NCBI GenBank assembly: GCA_033557685.1
Contig: JAWQRN010000036.1
Span: 1-47,843, forward strand
Source: Sperchopsis tessellata
Taxonomy: Eukaryota; Arthropoda; Insecta; Coleoptera; Hydrophilidae
Length of the DNA stretch: 47,843 nt
Reading direction: 5' to 3'
The first letter of the stretch is position 1. Each line of letters opens with the position of its first letter. The notes beneath the pieces were generated by a model. It was given only the letters and a program-made list of their open reading frames with translations. It searched no databases and was not told the DNA's origin. The position numbers and the translations under genes are program-made. Shown piece by piece: positions 11,881 through 24,100 of the stretch.

Positions 11881-12194
11881 CATACAATGGTATACATTTA
11901 AACACAGATGTAGATATCTTCTTCGGCACAATAAATTGTTTTAAATGATATGTAAGAAATTATCTTCTGAAATTGTGATATTTGTTAAGTTTATGATTTT
12001 TAGTTAAATTTTTCTTGTTATTGGCATATTACTGCAGTGAAAATGTGCCTTTGCTCGTGTGCGATGTGAAGTGACAGCATCTCTTAGGCCACAGTTTTAC
12101 ATATAGCGTATTTGTGTTTTTTCTTTGTTATGTAAGAGGGTGTGTTTTGGGTCTGTCTTGTTTCACTCTAATGTTTAATAAATAAATAGAGTTA

Positions 12195-12310
12195 CCCATT
12201 TAACCATCATCATCGTATGGCGATACAGCCCAAATTGAGTCTTAGCCTCCTGTATTTTTGCCTCCATTTGTTTCTATCCGCATCTGCTCTTCTCCAACTA
12301 CGTACTTCCA
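12195..12310 (-). mobile_element. 3' tail of a LINE with ATG-repeat end
   Basis: On the minus strand the sequence reads SWRRADADRNKWRQKYRRLR, the DR..WR motif that ends many LINE ORF2 proteins, followed 20-30 bases later by a short CGATGATGATGG tail such as LINEs with microsatellite 3' ends carry. Only about 115 bp can be recognised. Confidence 0.55.
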
Positions 12311-13030
12311 GGATGTTCTTTGCATATGTGTTTATGGTTTTTATCCATACTTATAGAATATTCCATGTTTGTAAATTCTTTGACTTAATAGTTAATATAA
12401 ACCTTTTTCATTTTTTATGTAATGTGTGTGTTTCCAAAATAATTTTGTATATTATCTGCTTCTTTTCAGTCATACTGTAGGGTATTTTTTTATTTAATTT
12501 TGCACACAGACTAAACTTTTATTCTTTCATGTCAAGGTTTGGGTTTATCTGTAAATTAATCCTGAGTTGCTATAATTTTTTAAATTTTAATTTCAAGCAA
12601 AATAGGTATTAAAACAATTTATTAATCAAAATATAAATCAGCATATAATTCTAAAACTATGTCAAAGAATCACAGTTATAAAATCTAAACGGCTTGGTTG
12701 CAAACTTAAATCATTAATAACATCATCTGGAAAGATGTTGATTGCACTAGTATTTAATAATACCAATACATTTAGGCTATCGTTTACTATAGAATTTCTC
12801 AATAAGTTTTCAGTGTAAAAAAGAATCTTTCTCTTGAACTGTTTTTTATTGGTAATTTTTAAAAGATTCTTTATATAGAAATAAAATTCTTCACATATAA
12901 CGTAAGTTTCCATTCTAGAGAGTTTGTCCATATTTCAAATTTTCTTTCAGTAGTTTAACTCTGCTAGAAATATATCTTCATTTTCTTGAAAATTACTTTT
13001 GTGTGGTTGGTAACTCACATAATTTTATGA
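12311..13030. other. No recognised gene; one unassigned minus-strand frame
   Basis: An 89-codon minus-strand frame at 12662-12931 resembles nothing I know and has no support beyond being open. Confidence 0.4.
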
Positions 13031-13790
13031 AATTGTTATCATCGCTACTGCTGTTTTTCTGTCGCATTTATTCCATACATAGACTTCCATAGACACAGTA
13101 GACATCTTCAGATTTTCCAGGAGACAACCGAGTGTTGGCTCTTCTTTTGCCGAAGGTTCGTCTCCTGTTACAAGGGATATTATCAATGCATGTATAATGT
13201 ATAAACTGCCATGTAGCTCCAAAAGGCCCATTTAGATAGAGATTAGCGGTAAGGTTAGTGTGGGTTGTAGTGCGGTGTAAAAGTTAAGAGAACGGGGTTC
13301 CATAAGGGTATTTACATACTAACTTAGTGTAGTTGGTATTGGTAGGGCAGAAGTGTGCAAACTTTAAACTTTCTACACTAAGTTTATACAACAGCCAATC
13401 AGATTCCTTCACAAACTGACGTACGTACACAACAATAACCTAACATTTTTGTGTGTACGTACCACGCTATACACGTATATATAATATTATTTATTTTTCT
13501 CTTCTGATTAAATCCATAACATAATTTCTTCTAACCTCAATTCTATGGTTACCACGAACATCAAAATTCTCAGTGAAATATGAATTGCACATGTTCTATA
13601 TTTTACACTTAGTGGCTATGTAAATACATATACAATACAAACTACACTACGCTAAAAATTACACTAATTTTTTTGCACTAATCTCTATCTAAAAGTGCTA
13701 GGTTTAGACTGCCAACTACCTCTAACAAGTACTAAGTATAGACAGACATGTAGCTCTCAGAGGTGCTAGTCATAGACTGACTGTTGGGCT
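13030..13790 (-). repeat. 34-bp-array repeat, copy 2, inverted and interrupted by a MITE
   Basis: Minus-strand reading from 13790 gives 34-bp units (AGTCTATGACTAGCACCTCT plus GAGAGCTACATGTC, then TGTCTATACTTAGTACTTGT plus TAGAGGTAGTTGGC, then a third). The third is broken by the 13224-13693 insertion and resumes as GGAGCTACATGGCAGTTTAT. After it the shared flank (TTGTAACAGGAGACGAACC ... TTGTCTCCTGGAAAA) matches the flank of the copy at 7660-7720. Confidence 0.75.
13224..13693 (-). mobile_element. PIF/Harbinger-like MITE, copy 1
   Basis: It is the reverse-complement relative of 34509-34890. The left end AGGCCCATTTAGATAGAGA is intact, while the right end keeps TCTCTATCTAAA but has lost the final TGGGCCT. 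Shared internal landmarks include TTTCTACACTAAGTTTAT, CAGCCAATCAGATTCCTTCA and ACACTTAGTGGCTATGTAA. It carries about 80 bp absent from copy 2. It sits inside a unit of the 34-bp array. No coding sequence. Confidence 0.85.
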
Positions 13791-15136
13791 ATCAGAAATA
13801 AATTTTATAAAATTTTCTTGAATAATATCGCTTGCTATGAATTGATCTGCTAAAGACAACTGAAAGATTCAATATTATTTATATTTTCCACAATACAATA
13901 TTCTGTAAAAAAATGAAATTATAGAAGCAAATTATTTCATTCTCCAGCTTATGTATGGATTTCTAAAGCAGGATTTTAAATTGTTTTTAACTCTCATTTC
14001 CGGACTCAATCTACAGTAGCAACAATGCTCGGAAGTTTTCATCATATTGTCATATTTAATACACTTCATTCTTTACGACCTCATAGTGAAATTCCCTGTT
14101 TTTTTACAAAATATCACAATTTTGATTATGGACTTTAATATCTCTATATATTTTTTTTTAATTTCATGTCCTCTATTGTTGTCCACCATTTAGTCAATTG
14201 GTAGAATTTTATTTTAAATTCTCCAAATTTATTTTGTGTGCTGTAATGTATGTTAAAGTATTAAACTGAATATTTCCAGTTATTAGATGGATGTGATTCA
14301 AATTGATCCTGGTTTAATTAATGATTTTCCTACATACCTTATCAGAATCAGTATGCTGTATTTTAAAAATGTTGCTTCCAATATTTCTGAATAACTCAAA
14401 CATTTTCATTTTTCCAATCACTGTTTTTGAAATTTAAATTTTTTAGATCTAATTTCTTTAACTGGATTTTTAAATGTTTTTGATATAATAAATTAAGCTG
14501 GTTTAATTGCATGTTCAAATAGTTACTTAATTATATATTATTATTTCAAGATTTACATGACTGTTCTAAACTGTTTCCTGAACTTCAACAAGCGAGATGC
14601 AGTTTTAGCTTCAATCACATCTACATAACTGCGATTCCATTGGAACCTTCGCTTTTACTCCCTGATATACAACATTATAATTACAAGTAAAATTGTTCTA
14701 CAAACAATAAATTATGTTTAGAAGTATAATATAATTTGGGTTTAAAATTTTCACGGTAGTAAAGTATCTAATGGACTGGTGTTTATATAAACGTATGGAT
14801 GTTTGATTTTTTAGTATACTATTCACACTAATGTTGTCATTTTTTTATGCAATGTTTTCAAGAATAGCTAGTATACTTATGGAATGTATGAACCTATAAA
14901 AATGTCTCTTTGAGCTTTTAGACAATTTAGACTTTGGTTTATTTCTTTTATTAATATTTGTTATAGAAAAATCCTAAGAAATTTTCATTTTATTCTTATT
15001 TTTCTATTCAGTACCTAGCCAGCTGCTGTTTGATACCTGGCAAAATCAGCCGGTTTGGCCAGATACCCGGCTGCGTCCTTAGTAATGTAGTAATGTAATT
15101 TATTTTGATAATATTTGATTATTTTGGTTTTACAGA
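13791..15136. other. Presumed DESI2 intron, nothing recognised
   Basis: AT-rich, without homologies I can see, ending in the TTTTACAG acceptor of the first DESI2 coding exon. Confidence 0.5.
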
Positions 15137-18100
15137 ATGTTTTCAAATGGCCTAGCCTGCAACTTACCCTTTAGTTGTATGAGTGTGACAAGGGACTCGG
15201 GATCGGATGAACTGCTACCAAATAAAATGGCTCGGGAACCTGTTCTTTTAAATGTTTATGATATGTACAAAATGAATGACATTACATCAAATATAGGATT
15301 AGGAGTATTTCACTCAGGTAAGAATAAGTGAACTTATGAAATAATTTAAATAGACATGTCACTATTTGTTATGAGTAGGTCTATATATTTAGTATGAAAT
15401 AATGATTTTTTTTTATATTAATCCAATTTTAAAACTTAAAAGTTTATTGTTGTTGTTAACAAAGTGATTTGTTTTTATATATTTCTTGATGTGTGATATG
15501 TAATGTATTTAAATATGGCTAAATATGACATTTCTAATATGAAAATGCTTCTTATTGTAAATGTATAATTTGTTATGTGTATAAAGAACTTTATTTTCAT
15601 ATAGATGCTATTTAACAGACTTTTGTTTTCTAATGGAGTTTACTTAATCGACATTTGTATTTAACAAACACTGGCTTTTCTCAATTGGTCCAATAAGTTC
15701 TTCTTACTGTTTGTTTTGTAAATAATTATTGTCAGTAATAAACCATACACACATAGCCTACACTTCAAAAGTTAGAGTAACACAAAATGGTAGTTGCCAT
15801 ACATGTCCTTAGCCAAAGTCAATGGAAATGATAAAGACACATTCATTCATTCATAATTGATTTCTATTTTACCAATAAGGTGTAGGATTTCATTTTCACT
15901 CTGACATGCAGAATCCCTTATAGCCTGTCTTACGTCTTCACACATGCTTTTCCAAAAGTTTCTCCTCTATGCCAAATGATTTTAGCCATCTCTATATCCC
16001 GCACAGGGGGTGGTCTTGCCCTTGATGTATCTGTAGTTTCCGCCTCTCTTATTTGTATGTCTGTATTTCTTCCCTTATTCTGCATTGTCAGAAAAATTTC
16101 AGTTTTCTCTTTTCTATTCTTTCCTTCAGTTTCTTATTTCATTTCTGCCACCTGGATCCTACATACATCTTGTTAAATACTGTAATTTTTTTACACTGTA
16201 TTTCTACATAAAAGTTTCTGTGAGACACTGAAACAACCTGGATGCACTATTAAGTAATTATTAAAATTAATTCTGCTTGTCTATCATCAACCCTAAGAAA
16301 ATAAATGATTATACCTGTTGTCGTGGTTGCCAACCTATCACTACATTTACCTGTATTTTCACTTTGCTGATCATCAGGACTTTGGTATTTTTTTTAATAT
16401 GTTTCATATCAGAGCCCTACATAGTATGTCCATGTACCAGACACATCACAAAACATTATATCGTCTGCAAATACACTGAGATCCCCATTGCCCTAAGATT
16501 CTGTATCCTATAAGAAATTGCTTCAAGTTCACTGTGGACTCCTTCATCACATAATCTCTTAGAGCAACAAACACAATAGAGACCTTAATGTTTCACCCTC
16601 TTTCAGACCCCGTCGTATTGAAAATAATTTTTATTGTACAAAAGATGTGCCTTTACTCCTCTTCTGCTCAATCTCCCATAACATACACTTGTGAACTGAG
16701 GGATTTTTCCAAATTTATTACAGCATATTACATTTATTACAGCATTTTTTCTTCTATATGCCTCAACATTAATATGTGATCCCAATATACTTTCAATATG
16801 CCATTCTCTATGTAAAGATACAAAATTATCTTTTTAACTAAGAGACTGAAAAGCTCATCCAACCCATTTTCTGTATCTTAAGAACAATATAGTTTCAAAT
16901 TATTGTTATTTATAGTTTAATTTTTCATGAGCACCTCTTTGTCATGTATAGGTGATGTCCTATACTCATTGATTTTAAATGTGTATTTTTAACAAAATTT
17001 ATAGGTGTTGAAATATATGGAACTGAATATGCTTATGGGGGCCATCAATATCCCATTACGGGTATTTTTGAAATCAATCCAAGAGATGATAAGGATTTAG
17101 GAGAACAATTTAGATTTAGGTAAGTATTTTTTCAATAAATCGTATCATTTCTTCGCATAATAATATTTTTTGCTGCAAATCTTATCTTGTTATTATTTAT
17201 TTGTGTCTGATACTGCATACTGTTTGTGGTAGGCACTGCATACATTATTAATTTTTTTCCCAAAATTTAGATTCTTGTCATCCGTGCATATACATAGGTG
17301 TAGTCCTTACATAGTCTGTGTGGGATTTATAACCTTAATGTTAAAAATTGCACCATAACATTATCTGAAAAACTAATTTCATTGTGGATGAATTTCTTCA
17401 ATTCAATTCTGTTAATTATTTTTTTTTTAAATTCATTTTACATCCATTAAGTGTGCCCTTGTTCAGCTCCTGTCATGTTAGTACGCAAAATTTATTTATG
17501 CTTTTATTTTTGTTTCTTTAGAGTTGCTTTTTTGGTCAACTTTTAATACGGTGAAATCAGCTATATTTCTTATAGGCAGAGTATACAAATTGGGTACACG
17601 GACTTCACAGAAGATGATATAAAAAGAATAGTAGCAGAACTTGGAAAGGAATTTCGTGGAGATAGATACCATCTGATGAATAACAATTGTAATCATTTTT
17701 CAGGGTCGTTTACAAAGGTCAGTAGCAATTATAATATATTTAAAATCTATGAAAAGTAGTAGTGTAGTGCAAATCTTCTCTTTAAGTGTGATAAACATTA
17801 CCGATAAGAAGTAAATATTTCTCATTTAATATGAACAAGCCTTACTTTAAAAAAACTATGTTTAATCTTTATGTCCAACTAAAGTATTTATTTGCTACAA
17901 CCCGGTGAATGACACAAATTTTGTAAAAACCTTTCCATTCTCAATGAATCAAAATGAAATTTCACTCCTTTCAATAACGAATCATACCACCAAATAAGGG
18001 TGCAATTTGTTGAAACATACTCGACAATCAATTTATACACAATAGCAATTTGATGACACTTCATTGTGTACTACCATGAACTTAACTCCTATGTACCAAA

Positions 18101-21100
18101 ACTCACAGGGCAATTATTGGGATATGGTATGTACAGATTGAATTTAAGTATATCATCATATACTTTCAAATTTTTTTTTGAGCAATTTTGCAACTCATAA
18201 ATTACACTACATTTAATGTCAGTATTGTTGAGATACAGAAAAGGGGATTATATTTTTAATACCAGATTATTATTTAATCTTGTCCTGCTGAGTAGCCCGT
18301 AACCTGTGAAATGATGGTCGTAAATCAGTTGACTGTCGAGTGTTGTATGAGTGACAGTTGCCTTTTCTCTCAAACTCATCCTGATGTCTGTGTGCATTAC
18401 AGACACCGGCTATTATATACACCGATGGTATGGTAAGTATACACTCACTTTTAAAAACCTCTTTACAACTCTCATCAGGCCTTAGTTCAAGCATTGCTCT
18501 CAGTGCTTTCTTCTGTTGGTTGTACTCGAAGTTCACACCAAGAACACCATATGTTGCCCGACTATGGAGCTTTTTGCAGAGGGCCTCAATGTGTGGCACC
18601 CAACTTAATCTGCTATTCACCTGCACCCCGAGGAGGTTAATCATAGACTTGGCTGAACCAAGTGCCAGCTCAAATTCCATACGATGAGTTTTGGTTTCAG
18701 TGAGCACCATTTTATTTGTATCAAACCAATAGCTTGCTTCCCGAAGAACTTTCTTAGCTTTTTCCTGCAGTTCTTCTTGATTTTTTGCTGTGATTAGGTA
18801 CATAGTATCATCTACTTAAGGACACATTCTCTACATCCCTTTGTGTTGTGGGTTAAGTCATTCATATATATATATATAATGAAAAGCAGTGGTCCCTGAA
18901 CCGACCCCTGAGGTACTCCACAGTCCAAGGGCAGACTGTCAAAACATTCCCCTGCTAGTCCTCTTACTCCGTAGTGCTTTAGCTTTTCCAGTAAATCTTT
19001 GTGTGGGACTGTATCGAACACTTTACTTAAATCGCAGGCCATTAGCTGGTCAACCTCATAGGCATCCAAGGCACTATTTATGGTCTTGAATAATATGGTA
19101 AGTGCAGTTGTTGTGGATCTGTTTAATCTGTATCCATGTTGTTCAGGGTTTAACATGGATTTCCCCTCGAAATAACCAATAATTCTCGCTTTCACAGCCA
19201 CTTCAAAGATCTTGGAGACTGCTGGTAATATTGATATTGGTCTGTAGTTGGAACAAACACCAAGTTCACCTTTTTTATGTACTGGAACCACTACAGCTGT
19301 CCTTAATTCAGCAGGAAAATAACCCTCTTGGAAGCACTTATTTAGTAGTTCAGTTAGAGGAGCCGCAAATTCGTACTTTAATAATTTCAGTAGTTCTGAT
19401 GATAGTCCGTAAGCACCTATGGTCTTCTTGGAGCGTATTGATGAAATGATGTTGATGACTTCAGCTACGTCTCATGGTGTCATATACACTGAGTCACCCT
19501 CCAAAACTAGCGCCAGTAGCTTAGACGGAGCTTTGTCTGTGGTTTGCATATTTTCCACCGCATTCTTTCCTGCTTCCACAAAGTATTGACTTAGGCCAGG
19601 GACAGTTAAGTGCTTTGTTGACTCCTTTCTATCTTACTTACACTAAGAGCAGTATCATCAGCAAATGTAGCAATGACTGCCTCCTCCAGCACAGGTAGGT
19701 CGTTGGTATACAGCAAGTATAGAATGGGCCCGAGGATGTACTGAAGGCCATAAATTTTATTGATGCCCTCACTTCTATCAAATACTATCATATACAGCGG
19801 CAAGCGAGTATGGTTTACCTTATTATTAGAGATAATTTTTTTAAGTTTTTGTACTACTTCTATAATTTTGAATTTTTTTTCCTTTAGTTCCTCGGCTATT
19901 TCTTCTGCAGCAGTTGTAGGATGCAGGTTTCTTGCCATTACATTGATAGGTCTAGAGGTTTTATTGTTATAAGAGTACCATTCGATGTTAGTATTGTTTA
20001 TTAAAGCTGTAAGGGTAAGTCATTGTCTTTATGCTTTTTATTTCTATTTTTAGGTAGGAGCCAATCTGTTTCTCTGGCAACCAATTTTTCCTCTTCATCT
20101 GAATTTTTTGGACTATAAAATTCTTCCTTTGTTGGTTCGTCTTCCTGTGATTTTGTTAATTTCTTATTTTGTGCCTGTAATGTATTTACTTGCTCTCTTA
20201 ATTGATTAATTTCGTTCAAGGCCTGCTGCAATTGCACTTGTAGTTTATCGATTATTTCATGTTCTGACATTTGTTCCCCACCATTTTACCTTCCTGCATA
20301 GATATGGGTTGTTCCATATTGTAGTCGCTGGCTGATGGTCGGGGTGTGCCTACGCTCTCACACGATACACCGATCGTTACTAGTGTATTCCTCCCTTCAC
20401 CGTAAACTCTTTTTCCTGATTATAACTTGTCATTGTCAATTTCAGGTAACTTTTTTATGAGGTTTCCTCCCTAATTTTGATTTGTTTGGAGTTTTCTCTC
20501 CTAGGTAAATTGCCGTAACTTAATTTTCAGACCAAATTTAATAAATAAGCACTGCATGGGTCAAATATTTCTCGGAGATTTTCATCTCTTATAAGTGTTT
20601 GCATGCCATTATTTTTTCCTTCTATATTCAGTTTTTTAAGTAGTAGAAGTCATTAGAGCCAGTTGAATCATCAATTTTTATAAATTTAAGAAAAAGTTCT
20701 TTCTTCTTGAATATTTAATAATGAACGTTATCTCTTGTATGTGTGACACATAGGTGTTCATTCCAAAATGATTGAGAAATATTTAGCTTTTGTAATGCTT
20801 TGTAGTACAGAATAAGCAGGATCGCATTTAGAGTGAGACGGAGAAAGTGGAGATGGATTGGGCACACATTAAGGTCTCATGAGAGTTTGACCAGACAGGT
20901 CTTGGAATACAACTGTGTAGATAAAAGAAGGTTGGGAAGATCTGTGGATGAGGGGTGTAACATACGAACATAACCGGACAGGAATGTCATGGGTGGAGAT
21001 CAAAGTTGCAACTAGAGACAGAGTTAAGTGGAGAGGATTGACAGATGAGTTCTGTAGTGAGCGAGTCGAGCTCGGAGTTGGAGGATCAGTGCAGTGGGAT

Positions 21101-24100
21101 GGAATGAAGGCAAAAATGTATAGGGCTAGCAACTCTGCTATTTTCATTTACAAGCAAATAAAAAGCATCTGTTGTAGAAACACCTTGAGGTGCCCTATGA
21201 TCCTCAAAGAGTAACAGGAATTAAGAAGAAATAGTATTACATTTCGTAATTTATTTCCTAATGTCGTATTTGTTTTCACAAGTAATAACAGTGTATGTAT
21301 TTTTTTATTTTTGATACGATTTAAATGAAGGTTCATCACTTCATCAAATAGTTCTATAATTTTTAAAAAATGTCCATTAATTTTTGTGAAAATCATGTCA
21401 GATGTACCCTTAAAGCTGAATTTTCAATGGTGAGTAATTTTATAACAGAAATTATTCTTTTTAATATCCAATATTTTTGCTCTTCTTTCAAAATTGTTTG
21501 ATGTTCTTTATTGATCGTACTACCGGCATTTAATTTTTGTTCTAACTCAGTCCACTTCTCAAAATTGTTGAAATGATTCCTTGTTTTTTGTGTCAAGACA
21601 GAATTAAATTTAAGTTCTATTCTATTATTATCGTTTTGTGGGAATGCATAATTAGTTGGTATTGTTTGTGCTCCATTTTTTACTATTATGTCTATTGCAG
21701 ATTGTGTGACCTTTGGCCATAAAGCAGAAGTGTCAGAAGATATGTTGATTGCATTAACAATAGATTCTGTTACAATTTCTTGAATTTGCTTTTTATATAC
21801 ATACTTAAATTATGACATTATACTCTTGAAATTACGTTAATACCGAGTGTGCTAAAACTGGAACTTAATGCATCTCTTTTTACCGTTAATTATGTGACCG
21901 ATTTGATTCGCTGATGCTTCTAAAGTTTCACATGGTTGGTGAATGAATTTCAAAAGTGAGTTTTTCTGTTGTATAAATCGGCTTCTTTGTCTGTTTTTAT
22001 TTTGAGATGTTGATAATCCGAAAGCCTAATTTTCTTTTTTTGACTTAAGACAGGGGTGTAGCTTTTTTATATATCCTATAATAAAGACCAACATATTTAA
22101 ATTAATTAACTTAACCATAGAGAAATGTGACTTAACATTAAATAAAATTCGTGAAGTTTGTCGAAAACAAATCTCCGTACATATTTTCCTTTTCCACGAT
22201 TGCACTTCAGTGTCCTCAAGTAAACCAACTTGCAATCAGTTTCAGTGAATAGTTATACATTATCATGTTATATTTATTTTAAATATTTTATTATTACAAA
22301 AAATGTCCCCACCCATCTATAATAGTAGGTACATTAAAGTATTCCAAGAGTTCCAAAGAAAACCAAAAGTTGCATAAAAAAAGTATATGAATACTCAATA
22401 AAATAAGAATGCCTAAAAAACATGAAGAAAATTGGTTCGAAAATCTGAAAGAAGTTGATATAAACTAATAACATTTTTTTATTGAAAAGTAACAATAATT
22501 TTTACATTTTTTCTTCAGAATTATCTTCACTGTTTTACGGTATTGAGAAGACAAACAGCTACACACATGTAAGATTCTACATTAAACTTCACGAACACTC
22601 ACTGCTTACACGTACACTGCTTGTATAAAAATTTAAACTTATAAAAACCATTAATGAAAAGAAAAACATCAAAAAAAATTGTACATTATATTTCTCAAAC
22701 ACTCACTACTTAAACATACAGGGCGATGTATGTACATTGGCCGATTATGGGTGTAGCTTCATGTGTTGCGCAGTATACTTGACACGACATGCTTACCTGG
22801 CACTGCGTGCTGAATTTTCTAAATTCTCCCTCTGATTGAACAGGCTATACAATACTATGACGCCAGCATTCTTTGTTTATACTTTGTAAAGCTATCTTTG
22901 TCTAATAGAGCAAAAGTTCATGCAGCCATCATCATGCGTATAACTGTTTTATTATAAGAGTTATAAAAAAGTTATATATAATAGTTGTAGGATTTCATCT
23001 AGATTTTTTTATATACTACTGAAAAACAATGTCCTGCATGGTTTACGTGATATAAGAATGGATGTGATTTTTTTAAAGGGAAAACCTGTATATTTTTACA
23101 TTTTCTCTTAGATCATTTTTTTCTGATTTCAAATATATAAAGGTTGATAGGCCTAGCTGTAATTGTTTTTGACATATTGGACCTTGAAAATGCTTTATAT
23201 GCTTTGGCTAATGATCTATGACAACATTGTTTCTTTATTACCATTGTTGTTATTTGACATTTATTAGTATTATATCATCAAAATGGGTTACATAGAAGCC
23301 GAAAAATTTGAAATATTTCCCTTTTATTTAAAAAACAATAACAATACAAAAAGCTGCAAGATGAGAGTATATAGCATTATACCCAAATCGCCCAGCTCCT
23401 AATGAAAACACATTTTTGAATACTTATAGAAATTTAAGATATACTAAGTCAAAAGAAAAATATGTAGCTCTAAATTTTGCAACTGCATGAGGGTTTATAA
23501 ACTATAAAAATTGTTCAAAATGGCCAACATTATTTAAAACACAAAGTTCATATCTTTTTCTTAAATTTTGTAGCAGTTTCAAATAGCTGTATTGTTGTCT
23601 CAGTTTAATTTAAAAATTTCTTCACTAATCTTATTTTTAACCTTTTGCACTCGAGCGGCGCTGTTTAATGCGTGTGAGCGGCGCCACTACGGCGGCTGGG
23701 TTGTTTCAAACTCGATATGTTTATTTCCGATGTGTTTAGCCAATTCTTAGCGTAGCTTAGTTAGTCTCAGCTTATCTTGTTTGAGCATAAAATGATTTTC
23801 AAGTACCTGTAAAACGTTTCCCTAATATAGCTGAAATTGTCTCGAGTTGCTGGTTCGCCCGTACGAAAAAGGCCTCGAGTGCAAAGGGTCAATAGTTTTA
23901 ATACTCTGATTAAAATAATTAACTTTGTCCTTTAAAAATGCATCCAATGGTGTTATATTGGAGCTTTTTGGTGGTTATGGAATGGGTCCACCCTTACCAA
24001 TCCAAACATCATATTGACCATTTAAATGCTCCTGAACCTCCAAAACATTTTGTGGGGGCACTCCGTCCTGTTTCCAAATTATGTGATGAAGCTCCTTAGC

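Noticed and set aside
12662..12931. 89-codon minus-strand frame
   Set aside because: No family similarity, no splice or promoter context, and length is within chance for AT-rich DNA.
13145..13165. GGTTCGTCTCC resembling a tRNA B-box
   Set aside because: No A-box at a suitable distance, and the sequence is explained by the hairpin in the 34-bp-array repeat.
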